Assembly (NCBI GenBank): GCA_037951105.1
Contig: JBAMJV010009710.1
Span: 90,863 to 154,862 of the forward strand
Source: Echinarachnius parma
Lineage: Eukaryota > Echinodermata > Echinoidea > Clypeasteroida > Echinarachniidae
DNA length: 64,000 nt
Direction: 5' to 3'
Under the pieces are notes generated by a model, which did no database searches, was not told the DNA's origin, and saw only the letters and a program-made list of their open reading frames with translations. The stretch's first letter is position 1; each line of letters begins with the position of its first letter. The translations under genes and the position numbers were made by a program. This document shows, piece by piece, positions 1 through 11,035 of the stretch.

Positions 1-117
1 GGCTGAGATTTAGGTTCAAACACTGTAAGGCCTTTTACCTTGTCCTGCCTTTTTATTTTCACTCCGGCTGTTTCAAAAGATTTCTCTCCTGTTTTCCACA
101 GTTTCCTGCCAACATGA

Positions 118-804
118 TTCCCCTGGAAAATGCTGAACTGTCCTCTTTGTGGTACCATCTCCACCAACATAACAAGACTGTTGAAGAAGGTGAGGAGTGA
201 CTTCAAAGACAGGAATGAAGTCAAGCTGAACTTTGCCCCAAAACGAGGCCCAGATGGCAAACTTGTTGGGCCTGGAAAAAAGGCAAAGCGGCCCCTGAAG
301 GGGGAGATCAACTGGGCCCCTGAAGTTCCCAAGGGGGAAGACAGTGCAAGTCTTCAATGCCACACTCAGCTTCTGGAGCAGGAAATGAAGAAAGCAAGCC
401 ACTGCCGCAGTGATGGGAGGATCAGTGCAGCAATGAATGCCACATATGCGCAACGACGTGTATACATAAACACCAATCCATCCCTGAAAGAGGTCCAGCT
501 AAAACATCCAGCTCTCTTCACCACCAGGGAGATTGTGGCAGAGTTTGGCCGGCTGATGCCCAAGCACACTCTGAACAGCACCATGACCCAGAGGTTGCTA
601 GCCCTGGGGAAGGGCATCACCAATCACATCAAGACCCTGAAGCGTGCCAAGAACGACCCAAAGTTCCAAATCTTGCTTGCACAGCTGGAACGTAACGTGG
701 AGGACGCCACAGACCGCGAAAGTCGACTAGCGTATGGGACAATGGCAGCAACCTTCATGCCATACCTATTCAATGAGGACCTGGATCTTGTGAAGCTGTT
801 GCCA
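118..804 (+). CDS. SAMD3-like uncharacterised protein, penultimate coding exon (partial gene)
   Basis: Open frame of about 229 codons from just after an in-frame TGA at 115 to a probable splice donor (CCA|GTAGGT) at 804/805. The protein has a basic segment (GPGKKAKRPLKGEINWAPE), then a segment with LLEQEMKKA, MNATYAQRR and ALFTTREIVAEFGRLM. That order resembles the invertebrate and fish proteins usually named 'sterile alpha motif domain-containing protein 3-like', whose function is not known; no SAM domain is visible here. The exon joins in phase 0 to the exon at 2041. Its 5' edge is unclear: a good acceptor (TTTTCCACAG) ends at 101, but the frame that runs on is closed by TGA at 115, so either the acceptor is further in, the 130 ATG is used, or there is a frameshift. 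Earlier exons would lie outside the window. Past 804 the frame reads into a MITE and is not coding. Confidence 0.65.
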
Positions 805-828
805 GTAGGTTTCTATTTCTATTATATA

Positions 829-1609
829 CCGTATTTGTCGGTGTATAAACCGCGGGGTTTTTTCTGGCTAGAGAACCGCAAAAGTAGGGGGGGGGGGGGG
901 CTTATACACGGAGATAGGGTAAATTGTACAAAAATCCCCACTAGCACAATACAGCATGAAACACTATGCATGGGACAGTACTAAACGGTAAAACACAAAT
1001 GAATGCAAAACAAAACATGAATCAAATCAAAGATGAAACAAAATGTACCTTGATATGTTTATTCCTTCTTACAAGTCTAGATTTGGTTGAATCTACCCTT
1101 GAAAATAGTAAATCCTAAGCTCTTTTTTGAGAAGAAAAATTGCGATCGTAACTTTCCAACTGGTGGGGAAAAGTAAGCATAGCACATGCACACAGACCAC
1201 ATGAGAGTTGACTGAAATTAGCGATCATCCTATCGTGATTGAGTCAAATCTCATCTGGTCTGTGTGCATGTGCTATGCTTACTTTTCCCACCAGTTGGAA
1301 AGTTACGATCGCAATTTTTCTTCTCAAAAAAGAGCTTAGAATTTACTATTTTCTAGGGTAGATTCAACCAAATCTAGACTTGTAAGAAGGAATAAACATA
1401 TCAAGGTACATTTTGTTTCATCTTTGATTTGATTCATGTTTCGTTTTCTGTTTGTTTGTCTTTTACCGTTCAGCACTGTCCAATCCATAGTGTTTCATGT
1501 TGAGTTGTGCTAGAATTATACAATCAATTTAATTTTTTTTCACTGAAAACCCTCCAAAGTTGGGGGTGCGGTTAATACACGGGAGCGGTTAATACACCGG
1601 CAAATACGG
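829..1609. mobile_element. Palindromic MITE with TA target duplication, inside the SAMD3-like intron
   Basis: Left end CCGTATTTGTCGGTGTAT and right end, reverse-complemented, CCGTATTTGCCGGTGTAT, both flanked by TA. The arms match almost continuously inward: 1046-1200 pairs with about 1253-1415. The loop lies near 1205-1245. No transposase is encoded, so this is a non-autonomous DNA transposon. It occupies most of the 1.2 kb intron. Confidence 0.8.
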
Positions 1610-2040
1610 TAACATGAATGTCCTTATATTCATGGTACATACATGTACACTTGATACAGGTTGCAGCATCATTACATCTGCAGCAGAATATTTTCAATTA
1701 AGATGAATTTTATGTATGGTACCATACTAGTCTACATGTACTTGGATTTATAAATTATAGTCCAAAATGACGTAATCCGTGAATTTGTTATCCCGCGAAA
1801 ATTTAGATAATGCACTGTTTGGCCATTACCATGCATTGCATGGCTAGCAAATCCGCAAACATTTCCTCCCGCTAAAAGTCTAAAATAGCAAAACCGCAAA
1901 CTTTTACAGCCGGGAATATTTCATGTTTTACAGTAATATGTACAGAGGTCAGCTTCAATGAACAAGCCATGAGTCAAACTTTCTATTCATTTTGATGCTC
2001 TTGTCTAATCCACATTGTGTTGACATTGTGCTTGTTTCAG

Positions 2041-2358
2041 GAACATGGAGCAGAGACCATGGCTACTCTCGCTCGAGATTCTGTCCACCCTGTGGTGATC
2101 GTCTCTGGGGACATTTTCAAGACGGAACTTGTGAGTGTGGCAGCAGAAGGCCAAGAACTCTTCCACTGCTGTGAAGTGACAGAGGGACTTATCTGCCTCT
2201 TTGCACTGTTTTATGGGTGCAACCTGCAGTATCCATCTCCATGCAAGAAGACATGCTCTTTTGTTCAGCATGGACTGATGGACGTGAGGGGAGGACCTCT
2301 TCCTGTGTGTGTTGTCAACACAATGGAGAAATTCAAGAGTGCTCTGCCCAAACAGTAA
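2041..2358 (+). CDS. SAMD3-like uncharacterised protein, last coding exon
   Basis: Follows a clear acceptor (CTTGTTTCAG at 2031-2040) and continues the reading frame of the exon at 118-804 without a phase break. It encodes about 105 residues to TAA at 2356. The segment ELFHCCEVTEGLICLFALFYG then NLQYPSPCKKTCSFVQ matches the C-terminal pattern of SAMD3-like proteins (a hydrophobic 'L..LFALFY.LNL.YP' block followed by a short final helix), so the stop is probably the true C-terminus. No AATAAA is obvious before the repeats that start near 2370. Function not known. Confidence 0.65.
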   Translation, partial: EHGAETMATLARDSVHPVVIVSGDIFKTELVSVAAEGQELFHCCEVTEGLICLFALFYGCNLQYPSPCKKTCSFVQHGLMDVRGGPLPVCVVNTMEKFKSALPKQ

Positions 2359-2477
2359 CTGTACTCCGGCCGGAGGCCAGATGAGCTTTTGTCGTGGCGC
2401 GGCGTCCGTTGTCCGGCTGTTGTCTGTCCGTCGTCCGTCCGTCCACAATTTGCGAAAATTGCTATTTCTCCTAGTAG
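2359..2477. repeat. GTCCGTC-rich repeat downstream of the gene
   Basis: Short degenerate GTCCGTCC/GTCGTCCG iterations (2402-2445) followed by an A/T-rich stretch. Similar motifs are common in repeats of marine invertebrates. Could include the 3' UTR of the SAMD3-like gene; no polyadenylation signal was seen. Confidence 0.4.
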
Positions 2478-3897
2478 TAGAGATGTTAAGACCCCAAGAT
2501 ATGGGTGTTCACTGCACTTTGGGGTACAGAGTTTTTAATAACTTTAAAATATTCCTTGGATGAAAAGAAGAAAATTCATCCAAAGAGACACTTTGTATCT
2601 ATGCAAATTAGGCCTAATTTCCATAATTTATGCAAATTTATTCATGAAAACGGGATATTTCATGAAAATTGTGTTTTTATTGACATATTTTATGGGGAAC
2701 ATATTCCTTGGATCAAAAGAAGAAAATTCAATTAAATAGACACCCTGTTTATATGCAAATTAGGTCTAATTTCCATAATTTATGCAAATATATGGATGGG
2801 AATAAGATATCTAAGCCAATGGTATTTTTGTTGACATATTTAGGAGAACATAATCCTTGGATCAAAAGAAAGAAAATGTTTCAAAGAGACACTCTGCATT
2901 TATGCAAATTAGGCCTAATTTCCATAATATATGCAAATTTATTCATGGCCCCAGAAAATAACTTCCCCTCAATAAAGCCACAAAATGACTTTGTCCATCA
3001 GAAAGAGTGTCTTTTCATAAGAAAATTGATACCAAGAACATTAATTTTGGTAGTGTAGTTTTTGTTTTACAGCGCTGTGAGTGACACCATGTCAGGGTTC
3101 ATTTTTCTTCGATTTGTGACATACCTATTAGCTAAAGAATGACCCGAACAGCTCGTCATAGAATTACGGTGAACAATAATGCGAACACCTTTGTTAATGT
3201 GCAATCGACTGAATAGCCACAGCACAGAATTCTATAACGAGCCGCTTTGGGTCATTCTTTAGCCAATAGGTCAGTTAAAATTGAAAAAAATGAACCCTGA
3301 CATGGTGTCACTCACAGCGCTGTAAAACAAAAACTACACTACCAAAATTAATGTTCTTGGTATCAATTTTCTTATGAAAAGGCACTCTTTCCGATGGACC
3401 AAGTCATTGTGTGGCTTTATTTTTGGGAAGTTATTTTCTGGGGCCATGAATACATTTGCATAAATTATGGAAATTAGGCCTAATTTGCATAAATGCAAAG
3501 TGTGTCTTTGGATCATTTTTTTTTCTCTTGATCCAAGGATTATGTTCTCCTAAATATGTCAACAAAAATACCATTGGCTTAGATATCCCATTCCCATCCA
3601 TATATTTGCATAAATTATGGAAATTAGACCTAATTTGCATATAAACAGGGTGTCTATTTAATTGAATTTTCTTCTTTTGATCTAAGGAATATGTTCCCCA
3701 TAAAATATGTCAATAAAAACACAATTTTCATGAAATATCCCATTTTCATGAATAAATTTACATAAATTATGGAAATTAGGCCGAATTTGCATAGATACAG
3801 AGTGTCTCTTTGGATAATTTTTTTTCGTTTTATCCAAGGAATATGATAAAGGTACTAAATCAATTGTACCCCAGATTGCAGTGGCGGACATCTTAAC
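2478..3897. repeat. 1.4 kb inverted repeat (foldback/MITE-like) with internal ~150-bp units
   Basis: The two arms, about 2478-3140 and 3240-3897, are reverse complements over nearly their whole length with few mismatches; the loop is about 100 bp. Each arm holds three related units starting near 2550, 2703 and 2849, each beginning ATTCCTTGGATCAAAAGAA and containing ATGCAAATTAGG and TTTATGCAAAT. Open frames of 60-116 codons within it are by-products of the repeat and occur on both strands. Confidence 0.85.
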
Positions 3898-4239
3898 CAC
3901 CCTACTATAGAGTCTTTAGGGGGTTTCATTCAAACTTGCACACAATGTTCACCATGTTGCTGTGTATATAAGGTCAAGTGACAATTGCAGCAAATGCTAT
4001 TTCTCCCGAAATATGTTCAGGATTTAACTCGAACTTATACACAATTCTTCTATTGACCCTGCCATTACAGGGTGTCTTCCAGGTGGCGCCACCTATCATG
4101 GTTGTGGCGATACATGTAAGGTCAATTCATAATCTGTGAGATTATACAACTGTTTTAAGATTTCACACTTTGCGCCAAACGCTATTTTTCCCAAACTAGC
4201 TACACTGTTATTGACACTTTTCTTTTTTTTTCTTCTTTT

Positions 4240-5010
4240 TTTTTCATTTAGTATGTGTACTGTGTTGATTGAGTTTGTGAGCATTGTATTTGTGAGCATT
4301 GTATTTTCCATGACATGATACAGTGAGATATTCCGTCCGATGGTCATGGCAATTTGTACATGCACTTGTATATAGACTTTAAACAATTTGGATGTTGTTG
4401 AAGGGTACTTTCAATTCACGTTTAGTACACATTTCAACTCGGGTTTATTACCCATTTATTATGTGTACTCTGTTGATATGATACAGTGAGATCTTCCGTC
4501 CGATGGTCATGGCATTTTGTACATGCATTTGTATATAGACTTTAAGTAATTTGGATGTTGTTGAAGGGTACTTTCAATTCACGTTTAGTACACATTTCAA
4601 CTCATGTTTATTACCCATTTATTATGTGTACTCTGTTGATATGATACAGTGAGATCTTCCGTCCGATGGTCATGGCATTTTGTACATGCATTTGTATATA
4701 GACTTTAAGCAATTTGGATGTTGTTGAAGGGTTCTTTCAATTCACGTTTAGTACACATTTCAACTCAGGTTTATTACCCATTTATTATGTGTACTCTGTT
4801 GATATGATACAGTGAGATCTTCCGTCCGATGGTCATGGCATTTTGTACATGCATTTGTATATAGACTTTAAGCAATTTGGATGTTGTTGAAGGGTACTTT
4901 CAATTCACGTTTAGTACACATTTCAACTCAGGTTTATTACCCATTTATTATGTGTACTCTGTTGATTGGACAGTTTGTTGTGAGCATTGTATTTTGCATG
5001 TACACATGCA
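4240..5010 (+). repeat. Tandem repeat, 163-bp unit, about 4.5 copies
   Basis: The phrase ATACAGTGAGAT recurs at 4318, 4481, 4644 and 4807, exactly 163 bp apart. Copies 2-4 are nearly identical; the first is a little diverged, and a partial copy ends at about 5010. Two T/A-rich stretches (4207-4240 and 5047-5068) flank the array. No coding content. Confidence 0.9.
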
Positions 5011-5379
5011 GTGAGATTGACTTGTTTTATCTAGATAGCCTGAAATCTAGTAAAATAAAAAAAAAAACAATCAAATCAAATTCTCAATTAAATCCTCAAT
5101 TTCTGATGCATTTGTTAACTGGAAAAGAGTGTAATTTAATGAAATAGACTCTGTTTCATATCATTTTGTTGAATACAATTTTTGTCTCAGTACAAATGAA
5201 AGCTTGGAAAACGACTCAATTAAAAATGAAATTTATCTTCAAGTTGGTATTCTAAATGTAAAGTTTCCTGCCTTTTGGTAATCTCATGGATAAAATGGGA
5301 TTAATTACTGTCAGATCAATGTTCAAATCAATTTAGATTCTTTATTCATGGAGTTTGTTTGTGAAAAAAAGTTGTCTTG

Positions 5380-5950
5380 GTAAGTTTGCTTTGGATTATC
5401 ATGACAAAAAATTGTCTTGTGATCATGCGGACAAACTGTAACGTGAGTTACCGCTTCACATGACGATACCTGGAGAATGTAAGACAATTTGAATTTTTAC
5501 CATACTCTGTGATGTATGTTGTTAGTCCATGACTTTGACACAATAGACTTTAGAGTCTCTCTGTTTCTTGTTTGAGGAAACTTTTGAATATAATATATGC
5601 CAAATTTTTGCATGTCCAAATTATGTAACGTGAGTTACCGACATTTGTAGTTTTTTCTCATAGTTCTCATTAGAGTCTGTGGATGTAATGTTGCTGTGAG
5701 GTAGGATGGAGGTGCATGATGCTCATTCACATATAGTAACTCGTATCACTAATTGGGCTTTAAGGATATTGATCTCAACGACCTAATTTTGAGTTCAAAA
5801 TGTAACGTGAGTTACCGTGGAAATGCCCATATGCATTTGTATCTTGGTGACATTAGATTTTAGAGAGTTGTGAACATTATTTTGAATGTATGATGTCGCT
5901 ATGGACTTTAGGCAATTTGAGCATGTAACTCAGGTATACAGTGAGATATT
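5380..5950 (+). repeat. Diverged ~180-bp repeat with a conserved 17-mer
   Basis: TGTAACGTGAGTTACCG occurs unchanged at 5437, 5624 and 5801 (spacing 187 and 177). Surrounding sequence shares only weak similarity, such as the GACTTTAGAG/GATTTTAGAG motif about 110 and 60 bp downstream. The end (5905-5950) resembles the 163-bp unit (GACTTTAGGCAATTTG, ACAGTGAGATATT), so this region may be an old part of the same array. Confidence 0.65.
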
Positions 5951-6637
5951 TTAATATTGCAGGCCTTTGCAGCCATACCTGGTGTATTTTGCAGCCATAT
6001 ACACATGTACTGTATATGATTATCTGCCATTTGTATAAGGAAACTATCCGGGGGGGGGGGGGGGGGACTCCATGTCTGGAGGGTGGTGGGGTAGCTTGAC
6101 AGTTGTGGGAGGGGGGGGGGGCATTGATGAGCAGTCTTGTCCGGAGGGGGAGGGGTCTGAAGAAAAATATATTATCATATCTGGCCTAACCACCCTCCAT
6201 ACATGTAGGGTGTCATGATAGGGGATCATGTAGAATATATCATCAAAGCCACATCTGCTATTTTCCTACTAGTGTGCCTTTTAAAACATGAAAAAGCCCA
6301 GCCTCTCTGTGTCTTTAGGTAAATCTTGTAAGATGCTGCATAATATTCATGGTATTATTGTTTTTGTGACATATTTTCACACTTCAGTTATGTTCATTCA
6401 CTAGTACTCGATTGTCAATTGAATGACATTTGTTCACATGTATTCTATGAATGTTTACATAAACAAAATGTATTCAAACTATTGCATTTGTTGGTGTGCC
6501 TTTTTAATGAGACAAACCGGAGACTAAAGTGTAGTACAGGCCCAGTAAAGTCCAAAATTAGTGTCCACAAGTGAAATAATAATTGAATCGAGATAAGCAA
6601 AGGTCCTATATTCAGTGCCCATATGCCCCAGTGATCT

Positions 6638-6856
6638 GGGGCGGTATTCTGAAAAGTAACAAAAGATTTTAGTGACGTAGATAAAATATTTTTTAGTGGA
6701 TGGTGATCCAATTTTAATGCGCAATGAGGTACTCCAGTGCGCATTGTTTTGGCTAGCCAGTGCGCATTGTTTTGACATTAAAAAGGATCACCATCCACTA
6801 AAATAGATTTTATCTACGTCACTAAAATCGATTGTAACTTTTCAGAATACGGCCCC
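6638..6856. mobile_element. 219-bp MITE with ~75-bp inverted repeats
   Basis: Left end GGGGCGGTATTCTGAAAAGT and right end, reverse-complemented, GGGGCCGTATTCTGAAAAGT. The arms continue through TTTTAGTGACGTAGATAAAA and TAGTGGATGGTGATCC. The centre holds two CCAGTGCGCATTGTTTTG copies. Non-coding. Confidence 0.85.
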
Positions 6857-6879
6857 TGCACTAATCAGTGCAGTTGAAC

Positions 6880-7620
6880 TCCAATATTCGGATTCCATGA
6901 GCTCCAATAATAGGTGCCCAGTATACCATATATACCATATAACTTCAAAATAGGGATTCCATGAGCTCCAATAATAGGTGCCCAGTATACCATATATACC
7001 ATATAACTTCAAAATAGGGATTCCATGAGCTCCAATAATAGGTGCCCAGTATACCATATATACCATATAACTTCAAAATAGGGATTCCATGAGCTCCAAT
7101 AATAGGTGCCCAGAATACTGTCCACGTCTGTACTGAACCAATTATTGGTGCTGCGTGAGCTCCACTGTACGGACCCACACTGGTCCAAAAACAGGGGCCC
7201 ACGAAGCCAATTAATGGTTGCAGCTGGGTTACATCCAGTATACCATATAACTTCAAAATAGGGATTCCATGAGCTCCAATAATAGGTGCCCAGAATACTG
7301 TCCACGTCTGTACTGAACCAATTATTGGTGCTACGTCAGCTCCACTGTACGGACCCCCTGGTCCAAAAACAGGTGCCCACGAAGCCAATTAATGGTTGCA
7401 GCTGGGTTGCATCCAGTATACCATATATACCCTATAACTTCAAAATAGGGATTCCAGGAGCTCCAATAATAGGTGCCCAGAATACTGCCCACGTCTGTAC
7501 TGAACCAATTATTGGTGCTGCGTGAGCTCCACTGTACGGACCCACACTGGTCCAAAAACAGGTGCCCACGAAGCCAATTAATGGATGCAGCTGGGTTACA
7601 TCCAATTATTGGACCCGGAT
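6880..7620. repeat. Composite tandem array: 64-bp units then ~184-bp units
   Basis: GAGCTCCAATAATAGGTGCC recurs at about 6899, 6963, 7027 and 7091 (64-bp period) and then at about 7271 and 7458 (180-187 bp). The longer unit adds a block with CCAATTATTGG, CTCCACTGTACGGACCC and CCAATTAATGG. Open frames exist on both strands (for example a repetitive 147-codon frame on the - strand) because the unit has few stops. The repetition and two-strand openness argue against a gene. Confidence 0.85.
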
Positions 7621-7639
7621 AGGAGGATTTTTTTAACAG

Positions 7640-8205
7640 TGTAGATATACCTGAAGGGGGCTTTTAATAAATGGACAAAACACCCGGTCTCATGATATCC
7701 TGATATCCCTTTCCCCCATCCTATTTCCCCGTGGCTACTCCATCCTAAAAAATATATTATTGTTTTATCTGTATTTAATATAGAGCCTTACTAAGCAAAC
7801 CCTACCCCCCCCCCCCCCCCCCCCCCCCTCAGCTACGCTAATCAGAATTATAGTTTTCTCTTTAAAAAAATATATAGAGCCTTTATTTAACAAGCACCCA
7901 CGCCCCCCACCCCCCCCCCTAATCAGAATTATAGTTTTCTATTTTTTTGTGTGTAAATACAGGAGCCTTTATTTAGCAAGCCCCCACGCCCCCCACACCC
8001 CCCCCTAATCAGAATTATAGTTTTCTGTTCTTTTTTAAAAAATATAGAGCCTTTATTTAACAAGCACCCACGCCCCCCCCCCCCCCCCCCTAATCAGAAT
8101 TATAGTTTTCTATTTTTTTGGTGTAAATACAGAGCCTTTATTTAGCAAGCCCCCACCCCGCCCCCCCCCCTCATGTGGCTACCAATCTGAGATTATCGTT
8201 TTCTC
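7640..8205. repeat. ~85-bp tandem repeat with variable poly-C tracts
   Basis: GAGCC followed by (T)TTATTTA(A/G)CAAGC, a C tract of 8-26 and TAATCAGAATTATAGTTTTCT. Unit starts are at 7783, 7877, 7963, 8047 and 8132. Related to the array at 9540-10515. Non-coding. Confidence 0.85.
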
Positions 8206-8211
8206 TTTATT

Positions 8212-8990
8212 TAGAGGGATAGTTGAAGGGGTAGTTTGAGTATTGGTCAAACTTAACTTTAGTAACCAAAACCTGCACGATTACAGTACAAACTAATAGT
8301 TATTACTTCACCATGCTCGAAAAGTATACACAATTACAAACACAAAATAAAACCCTGTTATCATTCAAAAAGAGCCGTTACAACTCGAAGTGTGAAATTA
8401 ACGCCAGCGCGAAGAACTAGCGTTCTAGGTCCTAATACGGGACTGTACAATAGTGCAGTGCGCGGTAATAGTACGTGTAGTATGTACCGTGTAGTATGTA
8501 CATGTATTACAAGCCCCGTTTGGTTTGCCTTTCGTTTCGGAGTCGCGCTATACACACGGAGACAAGTCCATGAGGCGCATATATCACTGCTTTTTTGCGG
8601 AATGGAGGGAAAAATCATAATCCTTAATCACACCCGATAGTTGGATCACATATTGGAGAGTGAATTGCTGGTAAGTACCGTATCATATGTATAGTTTTTA
8701 AGCACAATTAGCGTGCACACAAATATTTAGTTTCAGTTTTCTATCAAGACGACCTAGATCGCTAGCGACTCGCGCTAGCGTTCTCTAAAAGTGATGTCCG
8801 GACGTCAAACACTTTTATATAATATTTTGAAAGCAAATTGCACAACAATTAGAGCATTTGATTTGGGAATTATTTCCCATGTTTTTTTCGATGATCTTTC
8901 ATATGGAACTGAAATCAACCAAATCTGTTGGAATTAATTTTGGGGGGGGGGGGGGGGGGGCACTTCGGAAAATACCAATACTCAACGCTC
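8212..8990 (+). mobile_element. MITE family A, copy 1 (central part replaced)
   Basis: Starts AGAGGGATAGTTGAAGGGG, shares the family A left part (GTAACCAAAACCTGCACG, CTCGAAAAGTATACACAATT, AAAGAGCCGTTACAACTC) to about 8391, and ends with the family A right part (CACTTCGGAAAATACCAATA) near 8985. The sequence between (8392-8950) does not match other copies and includes an 18-G tract. Two short overlapping frames there are not convincing genes. Confidence 0.65.
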
Positions 8991-9547
8991 CCTTTGAGTA
9001 TTGGTCAAACTTACCGTTAGTAACCAAAACCTGCACCATTACGGTACAAAGTAATAATTATAACTTCACCAAGCTCGAAGAAGTGATAGCACAATTACGA
9101 ACGACTGAGTAAAACCCGTGTTATCATTAAAAAGAACCGTTACAACTCAAGAGGGCGCTATCTAACAAAAATCATTTGTTTGAGATTGAGCCTTTTTTTC
9201 ATACAAAATTGTTTGTTAAAATAATGATTCAATAGAGATATCGTCCACGCTTTTTAAAAACCTATTAGATTTTATTCAAAGTTATGACTAGTTCCAAGCA
9301 TTGTTTACAATTTTTCTAAAAACTCTAAATATCGCCCGGTGATTGCCGGTGAAAAACATTTTGAATAAAATATATTTATGGATATTTCAGCCGTTTGTGT
9401 ATCGATTTTGATCAAATAAAATTTATTTTGTCATCTTGTATTTGTTCTTTCGAATTTTGACAGTCAGTTTTTTCATTATCTACACAACAAATATCGGGGG
9501 GGGGGGGCCACTTCGAGGGAAATACCAATACTCAACACTACCTTTAA
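8986..9547 (+). mobile_element. MITE family A, copy 2
   Basis: Lies head-to-tail after copy 1. Left part from TGAGTATTGGTCAAACTTA, right end ACTCAACACTACCTTTAA. Contains the family landmarks GAGGGCGCTATCT and CGGTGATTGCCGGTG plus a G tract near 9496. Non-coding. Confidence 0.8.
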
Positions 9548-10515
9548 TATACAGCCTCGTATAAGCTAGCCCCTTTTTATTTCATTAATCAAGCCCCCCC
9601 CCCGCCCCCTCCTCTTCCCCACTTGGCTACGCTTATCAGACAGTTATAGTTTTATTTTCTCTATGTTTAACAAAAGCGTGCATAAAAGCGAGCCCCCCCC
9701 CCCCTGGTCTACGCCAATTAGTTTTGTTTTCTCCTAATTGAATATAGAGCCCAATCACAGCAAGCCCACCTTCAGAATATCAGAAATGTTTGCTTTGCTT
9801 TTCAGTTTGTTGCTTTTTAATTTTATTAAGCAAGCCACCCCCCGTGGCTGTGCCAATCTGACATTATAGTTTTGTTGTATCTTTATTCAATACAGAGCCT
9901 TATTAAACAAGCCCCCCCCCACCCCTACCCCTCTCTCTCTCCACCCCCCCCCCCCCCCCCCCCCTTGGCTAAGCCAATCTTAATTTATAATTTTGTTTTC
10001 TCTGTATGCTAATATAGAGCATTATAAAGCCAAGGCCACCCCCCCCCCCCCCGTGGCTGTGCCAATCTGATATTATAGTTTTGTTGTATCTTTCTTCAAT
10101 ACAGAGCCTTATTAAACAAGCCCCCCACCCCTACCCTCTTTCTTCTCCCCCCCCCCCCCCCCCCCCCTTGGCTAAGCCAATCTTAATTTATAATTTTGTT
10201 TTCTCTGTATCTAATATAGAGCATTATAAAGCAAGCCCCCCCCCCCCCCCCTTCCCTACGCCAATCAAAATGAAAGTTTGTATTTCTTTTCATTGTATTC
10301 CCCAACCCCTTTCCTACTTTGGCTACGCCAATCAAAATTGATAGTTTGTTTTTCTATTCATGTTATTAAGCAAGCATCCCATTCCCTCCCTTGGCTACGC
10401 CAATCACAAATTATAGTTGTTTTTATTTTGATTCATTTAAACAAGCCCCCCTATCCTCTTCCCACTTGGCTAAGCCAATCTCAAATTATAGTTTTGTTTT
10501 CTCTTTGTTTAACAA
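9548..10515. repeat. Poly-C tandem array, ~100-bp subunits with ~205-bp higher-order period
   Basis: Units carry (T/A)ATAGAGC or ACAGAGCCTTATTAAACAAG, a poly-C run, then TGGCTA(C/A)GCCAATC and ATTATAGTTTTG. Near-identical units recur at 9893 and 10101, and at 10014 and 10216, giving a two-subunit higher-order repeat. TGGCTACGCCAATC persists in every unit. Proline-rich short frames here are not genes. Confidence 0.8.
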
Positions 10516-10522
10516 GAGCGTT

Positions 10523-10669
10523 GTTTTGCACCTCCGATCAGTACACTTGGTTACAATCCCTTCTTCACGGTGTACTCAGTAATGATTTAGTGAGTATTTT
10601 TTTCAAATTTGGAGCTTGTCTCCGACTCGCAATGATTTTGGAATTAGTTTAAAACTTTCTTATCATCAA
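10523..10669 (-). mobile_element. Inverted fragment of the adjacent Penelope-like element
   Basis: Reverse complement of about 11583-11732 of the element downstream, starting GTTTTGCACCTCCGATCAG and ending CTTTCTTATCATC, with a small internal deletion. The - strand reading matches the ATTCCAAAATCATTGCGAGT to CGGAGGTGCAAAAC part of the ORF. An inverted partial copy lying 5' of a truncated copy is a known type of Penelope-like insertion structure. Confidence 0.85.
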
Positions 10670-10907
10670 AGGTCCTGCCTTTCAAAGCTCAAAACAAAAG
10701 GCTACATTAATTGATGCAAATTCATGCAACATTTATTGTACATTGGTACTTTGGAAACATTATATAATTATTATTTGTAGTCTAAAATAATTCATTATGC
10801 GCAAAAAACAGGAAAAAGAATGAAGTTGATCTAAAAAAAAATATTCCATCTTTATGACCAACAGTGTATATATTGTTAATGTGTGTAATTCATGTGCAAT
10901 TCAGTTG

Positions 10908-10956
<49 letters not shown>

Positions 10957-11035
10957 AAATAAATTTAACTTAAAAAGTCCTCGTCGATGAAATAAATATT
11001 AAAAAAGTCAATAAAATATGTAAATATGTAAAAAA
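10670..11035. other. Spacer with (TATC)n microsatellite
   Basis: A/T-rich sequence between the inverted Penelope fragment and the forward copy. It contains a (TATC)n run at about 10905-10957 and poly-A-like patches. A second (TATC)n run lies downstream of the element at 12373-12421. No gene seen. Confidence 0.7.
10905..10957. repeat. (TATC)n microsatellite
   Basis: About 13 uninterrupted TATC units, 80 bp upstream of the Penelope-like ORF. A matching run is at 12373-12421. Confidence 0.95.

Noticed and set aside
2505-3900. Frames of 60-116 codons with HNLCK/GLISIIYAN motifs
   Set aside because: They occur symmetrically on both strands of a palindrome and repeat with its internal units.
6842-7555. 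Repetitive 74-147-codon - strand frames (APIIGAHGIPILKLYG-type)
   Set aside because: 64/184-bp tandem repeat open on both strands; no family resemblance, no splice or initiation context.
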